DNA of 64,000 nt from BOG-908 sp965198855 (GTDB lineage: Bacteria > Pseudomonadota > Alphaproteobacteria > Acetobacterales > Acetobacteraceae). Below are positions 60,274 through 64,000 of this stretch, in pieces. The notes beneath the pieces are model-generated. The model searched no databases, was not told where the DNA came from, and saw only the letters and a program-made list of their open reading frames with translations. The DNA is taken from positions 186,001 to 250,000 of the forward strand of contig CBDAPZ010000002.1 in the NCBI GenBank assembly GCA_965198855.1, given 5' to 3'. Position numbers and translations under genes: made by a program. Within the stretch, counting starts at the first letter, position 1, and each line of letters begins with the position of its first letter.

Positions 60274-62654
60274 GCGGTTGCCGCAAGCTCGATCGGCAGA
60301 AAGCGTCCGAGCTCGGTCGCAGGTACGGGCCGCCCGATCAGGTAGCCTTGTGCCGTATCGCACCCTTCCTCTCGCACCCGTTCCATCTGCTCTGCGGTCT
60401 CCACGCCTTCTGCCGTCGTCAGGATGCCGAGGCGCCGGCTGAGCGCCACCACGGCCGATATGATCGCTGCACTTTCGTTGTTCGTCAGGATTTCCTGGAT
60501 AAAGGAGCGGTCGATCTTGATGCGGTCGAATGGGAACGACCGCAGGTAGCGCAATGACGAATAGCCGGTGCCGAAATCATCCATGGCGATCCGCACGCCC
60601 AGGTCGCGCAGTTGGTGGAGCGTGCGCAGCGTATCCTCGCCTTCGGAGAGCAGCACCGTCTCGGTGATCTCCAGTTCGAGCCGGGCGGGTTCGAGCCCAG
60701 ACCGTGCCAGCGCCGCGCGCACCGTCTCGACCAATTGGCCGCCGCCGAACTGCACGGCACTGAGATTGACCGCAACGCCGATCGACGGGTCCCACGACGC
60801 GGCCTCGCGTGTCGCCGCGGCCAGCACGAATTCGCCGATTCGCACGATCAGCCCCGTCTCCTCGGCGAGAGGGATGAAGTCTGCCGGCGAGATCATGCCG
60901 CGTGTCGGATGCCGCCAGCGTATCAACGCCTCGAAGCCGCAGATGCTTTGCCGCCGCAGGTTCAGCAGAGGCTGATAGTGCATCTCGAGCTCGCCCTGCA
61001 CGATAGCCCGCCGCAGATCCAGCTCCAGCGAACGGCGCAGGCGCACATCGTGGTCCAGCGTGCTTTCGTAACGGCGCGACGTGTTCTTGCCGCTGGCTTT
61101 CGCGCGATACAGCGCACGATCGGCATTTTTCATCAGCGAGACCGGATCGTTGCCGTCCTGCGGGGCGAGGGCGAAGCCCACGCTGGCGCCGATATTGGCA
61201 ATCTTGCCCTCGATGATGTAGGGCCGCCCCACCACCTCGACGATCCGCGCCGCCAGTGACTGGGCCCGCTCGTCGTTCATCTGGCTGCAGACCAATACGG
61301 CGAATTCGTCGCCGCCCAGACGCGCCACCAGGTCGGTATCGCGCACGGTCACCCGCAGCCTGTCGGCCACCCGCCTGAGCAGCACGTCGCCGGAATGATG
61401 CCCCAACCCGTCATTGACCTCCTTGAAGCGGTCGAGATCGAGCGCGAACACTGTGAACGACCGCGTGTCTCGCGTCTGCTCGGTGAACTGCCCACGCAGA
61501 CGGTCTGCAAAGGAGGCGCGGTTGGCCACACCGGTCAGTGAATCATGGTGGGCGAGAAACCGTATGGTCTCATCGACACGCTGGCGCTCGCGCAGGTCAC
61601 GCAAGGCAAGCACCTGGTGCGGCTTGCCGGCATAGGGGATCGACTTGCCGACGGTTTCGACGGGAATGCGCTCGCCACGTGCGGAAATGATCACGCCTTC
61701 GCCGTGCACCTTCCCGGCGGAGGCCCCCAGATGAGCCGGCAGGCCGCCTTCGAAGAATGCGCCGAGCGACATGCGGTGTATCTCCGCCTCCGCGTAGCCG
61801 GTCATCTGCGCGAAGCTGCTATTGGCAGAGACGATCTGCTGCCCATCGCAGACGATCAGCCCCTCGAGCGCAATATCCGCCAGATCGCGCAGATTGGCCT
61901 GTTCGGCCTGGCTGCGCTCGGCGCTGCGTCGGTTGAGATGCAATGCCGCCAGGCTGAGCAGGAGCATCACGAGGCAGACAAGCGCGATGATGACCGCCAA
62001 ATGTATGGTTGCCAGACCCGCTTGCCGGTTGGACACGACGCCGCCAATCATGCGGAAGGACAAAGCGGCCATACCGACAAAATGCAGCGCGCAGATCGTC
62101 AGGGTGAACAAGGCTACCGCCGCTGCCAGCCCAGCGCGTCCGCGCACTTCCAGGCAGAGCGGCAGCGCCGCTGCCCCGAATATGCCCGCAGCAAGGATCG
62201 AGGCCGTGACCAGCGTGCCATCCCAGTCCAGCAGCCCCGGTACCGCAAGCGCCGCCATGCCGACATAATGCATGCAGGCTACGCCAAGCCCGAGCAGCGC
62301 CCCGGCCGCCGCCCTCTGCACGATGCTCGCTGATGCCAGCGCCAGTGCGAAGCTTGCGAAGGCCGCCAGGATCACGATGAGCAGGGACAAGACGGTGAGC
62401 CAAGTGTCGTATCGTAGCGTGAAGCCGGCCTGAAAGGCGCACATCGAGACGAAATGGGTTGCCCAGGCGCCGGAGCCGGCGGCAATCGCTGCTGCGGCGA
62501 GCCATGGCCAACGGGCCCGTCTCTCGAGGGTTGCGGAATGGCGCAGCAAAGTGAGGCCGGTATAGGAGCCGAGTATCGCAATAAGAGCGGCAAGAACAAC
62601 CAGCCGAAGATCATGCCGATCGGCGATGCAAAGATAGACCCTCAGCACCGGCAT
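60270..62654 (-). CDS. MHYT-PAS-GGDEF-EAL membrane c-di-GMP signalling protein
   Basis: A 794-residue inner-membrane protein. Residues ~15-260 form a seven-helix MHYT sensor with three repeats (SGAWATHFVSMCAF; GVACMHYVGMAAL; ICALHFVGMAAL); MHYT domains are proposed to bind copper and sense O2, CO or NO. A PAS domain follows (~265-370; IVCDGQQIVSANSSFAQMTG), then a diguanylate cyclase with an intact RLGGDEFAVL active site (HHDSLTGVANRASF), and an EAL phosphodiesterase with GFEALIRW, ELEITETVLL, MDDFGTGYSSL and IKIDRSFIQ, all catalytic residues present. It could make and break c-di-GMP. BLUF is coupled downstream. The gene is divergent from ccrM across ~335 bp. Confidence 0.92.
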   Translation of the reverse strand: MPVLRVYLCIADRHDLRLVVLAALIAILGSYTGLTLLRHSATLERRARWPWLAAAAIAAGSGAWATHFVSMCAFQAGFTLRYDTWLTVLSLLIVILAAFASFALALASASIVQRAAAGALLGLGVACMHYVGMAALAVPGLLDWDGTLVTASILAAGIFGAAALPLCLEVRGRAGLAAAVALFTLTICALHFVGMAALSFRMIGGVVSNRQAGLATIHLAVIIALVCLVMLLLSLAALHLNRRSAERSQAEQANLRDLADIALEGLIVCDGQQIVSANSSFAQMTGYAEAEIHRMSLGAFFEGGLPAHLGASAGKVHGEGVIISARGERIPVETVGKSIPYAGKPHQVLALRDLRERQRVDETIRFLAHHDSLTGVANRASFADRLRGQFTEQTRDTRSFTVFALDLDRFKEVNDGLGHHSGDVLLRRVADRLRVTVRDTDLVARLGGDEFAVLVCSQMNDERAQSLAARIVEVVGRPYIIEGKIANIGASVGFALAPQDGNDPVSLMKNADRALYRAKASGKNTSRRYESTLDHDVRLRRSLELDLRRAIVQGELEMHYQPLLNLRRQSICGFEALIRWRHPTRGMISPADFIPLAEETGLIVRIGEFVLAAATREAASWDPSIGVAVNLSAVQFGGGQLVETVRAALARSGLEPARLELEITETVLLSEGEDTLRTLHQLRDLGVRIAMDDFGTGYSSLRYLRSFPFDRIKIDRSFIQEILTNNESAAIISAVVALSRRLGILTTAEGVETAEQMERVREEGCDTAQGYLIGRPVPATELGRFLPIELAATA

Positions 62655-62989
62655 GGCCGTTCAAGTAGCGACATGGACATGTGGATGAGCAACGAATTCC
62701 AAGCCCTCTCCAGGCTTAAGCACAGCATCGTTGCACTGACCCTACCAGTCACGCTCACGCCCCCTCGTCTGTGGCCTTGTTAATATAACGAAGGCGTGAA
62801 CACAAGCTTAAGTCAAGTAGAACGCAATTTACTCGTCCTCCGGTAGCGCTCAGCAATCGTTTGCGCGTATGTTTGCGTACAAACGTGCATCGAACATGGC
62901 TGAGAGCAATGTGCAGCCGGGCAGGTTGACGCGCATGCGGGACGATCTTCAAGGTCGCCCTTCATTGCTCGGACCTCGTTGCCAAGGCC
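62655..62989. other. Intergenic region between the GGDEF-EAL and ccrM genes
   Basis: A 335-bp divergent promoter region. It holds an A+T-rich stretch (62775-62830, with TTAATATAACG and CTTAAG) and the inverted repeat GTTTGCGTACAAAC at 62871-62884, preceded by a second GTTTGCG-like copy. No clear gene is seen, though ATG-started codons at 62869 and 62896 run on in another frame than ccrM. No full CtrA box (TTAA-N7-TTAA) was found by eye. Confidence 0.5.
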
Positions 62990-64000
62990 TTGGACATCAC
63001 GCGCGACCTGCCCCTAGACCAGATATTGCGCGGCGACTGCGTGGAGATGATGCGCATGCTCCCGAGCGCATCCGTGCACTGCGTCTTCGCAGACCCACCT
63101 TACAACCTACAGTTGCGCGGCGAGCTGCGTCGGCCCGATGACAGCCTGGTCGATGGTGTGGACGACGATTGGGACCGGTTTTCGGATTTCGCAGCCTATG
63201 ACGAATTCACCCGCGGCTGGCTGACTGAGGCGCGCCGCGTGCTGCGCAAGGACGGCACGTTGTGGGTGATCGGCAGCTACCACAACATCTTCCGCATCGG
63301 CGCCATCCTGCAAGATCTCGGTTTCTGGATCCTGAACGACGTCATCTGGCGCAAATCCAACCCGATGCCGAATTTCCGCGGCCGCCGCTTCACCAATGCG
63401 CACGAGACGCTGATCTGGGCGGCGCGCCAGCAGGATAGCCGCTACCGCTTCAACTACGCGGCGATGAAGGCGCTGAACGACGATTTGCAGATGCGCAGCG
63501 ACTGGCTGATCCCCCTCTGCACCGGCGAGGAGCGGCTGAAGAACGAGCACGGCTTAAAACTGCACCCGACGCAGAAACCCGAAGCGCTGCTGCATCGGAT
63601 CCTGCTCGCCAGCACCATGGCGGGCGACGTGATCCTGGACCCGTTTCTTGGGTCCGGCACCTCCGCGGCCGTCGCGAAGAGGCTGCATCGCCATTTCGTC
63701 GGCATCGAGCGACACCCTGCTTATATCGAAGCCGCCTGGGGTCGCATCCGCCGTACCAAACCCGCGCCGGCGGACGCCATCGAGCCGACGCCCACGCGCC
63801 GCGACGCGCCGCGCGTCTCGTTCGGCAGTCTGGTAGAGCGTGGCCTGGTGGTCGCCGGTGCGACGCTGACCGACAAGCAGAAGCGCATTGCGGCAACGGT
63901 CATGGCCGATGGCACATTGCATTGTGGGCCGCATCGGGGCTCCATCCACCAGGTCGGGGCGGCGGTGCAGAACGCGCCGAGCTGCAACGGCTGGACCTTC
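62990..64000 (+). CDS. ccrM: CcrM-type DNA adenine methyltransferase (GANTC), 3' end cut by the window
   Basis: A beta-class adenine N6 methyltransferase of the cell-cycle type found across Alphaproteobacteria. The catalytic motif is FADPPYNLQL, preceded by LPLDQILRGDC. Then come VDDDWDRFSDFAAYDEFT, VIGSYHNIFRIG, WILNDVIWRKSNPMPNF, the HPTQKPEALL region, the SAM-binding motif ILDPFLGSGTSAAVA and the CcrM-specific C-terminal domain (SFGSLVERGLV; GSIHQVGAAVQ; NGWTF). The C-terminus is at the very edge, so only a few residues are missing. No in-frame ATG precedes the conserved start; I use TTG at 62990, but this is uncertain. It methylates GANTC sites after replication and helps regulate the cell cycle. 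Confidence 0.9.
   Translation, partial: MDITRDLPLDQILRGDCVEMMRMLPSASVHCVFADPPYNLQLRGELRRPDDSLVDGVDDDWDRFSDFAAYDEFTRGWLTEARRVLRKDGTLWVIGSYHNIFRIGAILQDLGFWILNDVIWRKSNPMPNFRGRRFTNAHETLIWAARQQDSRYRFNYAAMKALNDDLQMRSDWLIPLCTGEERLKNEHGLKLHPTQKPEALLHRILLASTMAGDVILDPFLGSGTSAAVAKRLHRHFVGIERHPAYIEAAWGRIRRTKPAPADAIEPTPTRRDAPRVSFGSLVERGLVVAGATLTDKQKRIAATVMADGTLHCGPHRGSIHQVGAAVQNAPSCNGWTF

Noticed and set aside
62869..63141. 90-codon frame starting before ccrM
   Set aside because: It runs over the conserved CcrM N-terminus in another frame and has no domain; kept only as a possible sign of a frameshift.
1..64000. CRISPR arrays, tRNA or rRNA genes, IS elements, prophage
   Set aside because: No direct-repeat/spacer array, cloverleaf, rRNA core sequence, transposase or phage gene was recognised; the only repeats are DH130 and the G-rich hairpins.

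Overview
The window looks like chromosomal DNA of a GC-rich alphaproteobacterium, probably in or near the Acetobacteraceae/Rhodospirillales. The main pointers are a CcrM-type GANTC methyltransferase at the right edge, a heterotetrameric sarcosine oxidase operon and many TonB/two-component/c-di-GMP genes. The placement is inference, because no rRNA or other phylogenetic marker is present. I found no tRNA, rRNA, CRISPR array, insertion sequence or prophage.

Layout. 1-4.5 kb: the 3' end of a SAM methyltransferase, an NTF2-like protein, and three coenzyme F420 genes (fgd, cofC, cofE). 4.7-10.7 kb: a siderophore-type TonB receptor with a Fur-like site, a TauD/TfdA dioxygenase, and a divergent HlyD/DHA2 efflux pair behind a TetR-type operator palindrome. 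10.8-16.9 kb: two very large coupled multidomain glycosyltransferases. 17-21.8 kb: a small ORF, a NarL-type response regulator and kinase pair, and a second TonB receptor. 22-30.8 kb: a zinc alcohol dehydrogenase broken by a 1-nt frameshift, a BrkB-family protein, and a tightly packed five-gene operon (EamA transporter, membrane protein, secreted hydrolase, spermidine-synthase-like membrane protein, Tat-exported isoaspartyl-methyltransferase-like protein). 31-36.3 kb: a peptide-type ABC importer whose two ATPases are fused. 36.3-47.5 kb: a long operon for methylated amines (GbcA-like Rieske oxygenase, PLP lyase, two flavoproteins, soxBDAG) with a divergent LysR regulator. 47.6-53 kb: a PhnD-like protein, a double retropepsin, a ferredoxin, a TetR regulator, an acyl-CoA ligase and an SDR. 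53.2-58.8 kb: a 1870-residue repetitive exoprotein. 58.9-64 kb: YtjA-like DUF1328 protein, pyrophosphatase, a BLUF photosensor coupled to an MHYT-PAS-GGDEF-EAL protein, and ccrM.

The most unusual feature is a dispersed repeat that I call DH130. It is about 130 bp long, ends in inverted AAGGAAG/CTTCCTT and carries two strong hairpins. Full or half copies occur eleven times. Ten lie at the 3' ends of genes, where they look like two-way terminators. One lies inside an open reading frame and is read through in frame, like the palindromic elements known from Rickettsia. A second, G-rich hairpin family occurs three times.

Functionally the window is mostly catabolic and envelope-directed. The methylamine operon would take glycine betaine or a related compound stepwise to glycine, and the adjacent peptide-type importer could feed it. 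F420-dependent glucose-6-phosphate dehydrogenase would supply reduced F420 to enzymes outside the window.
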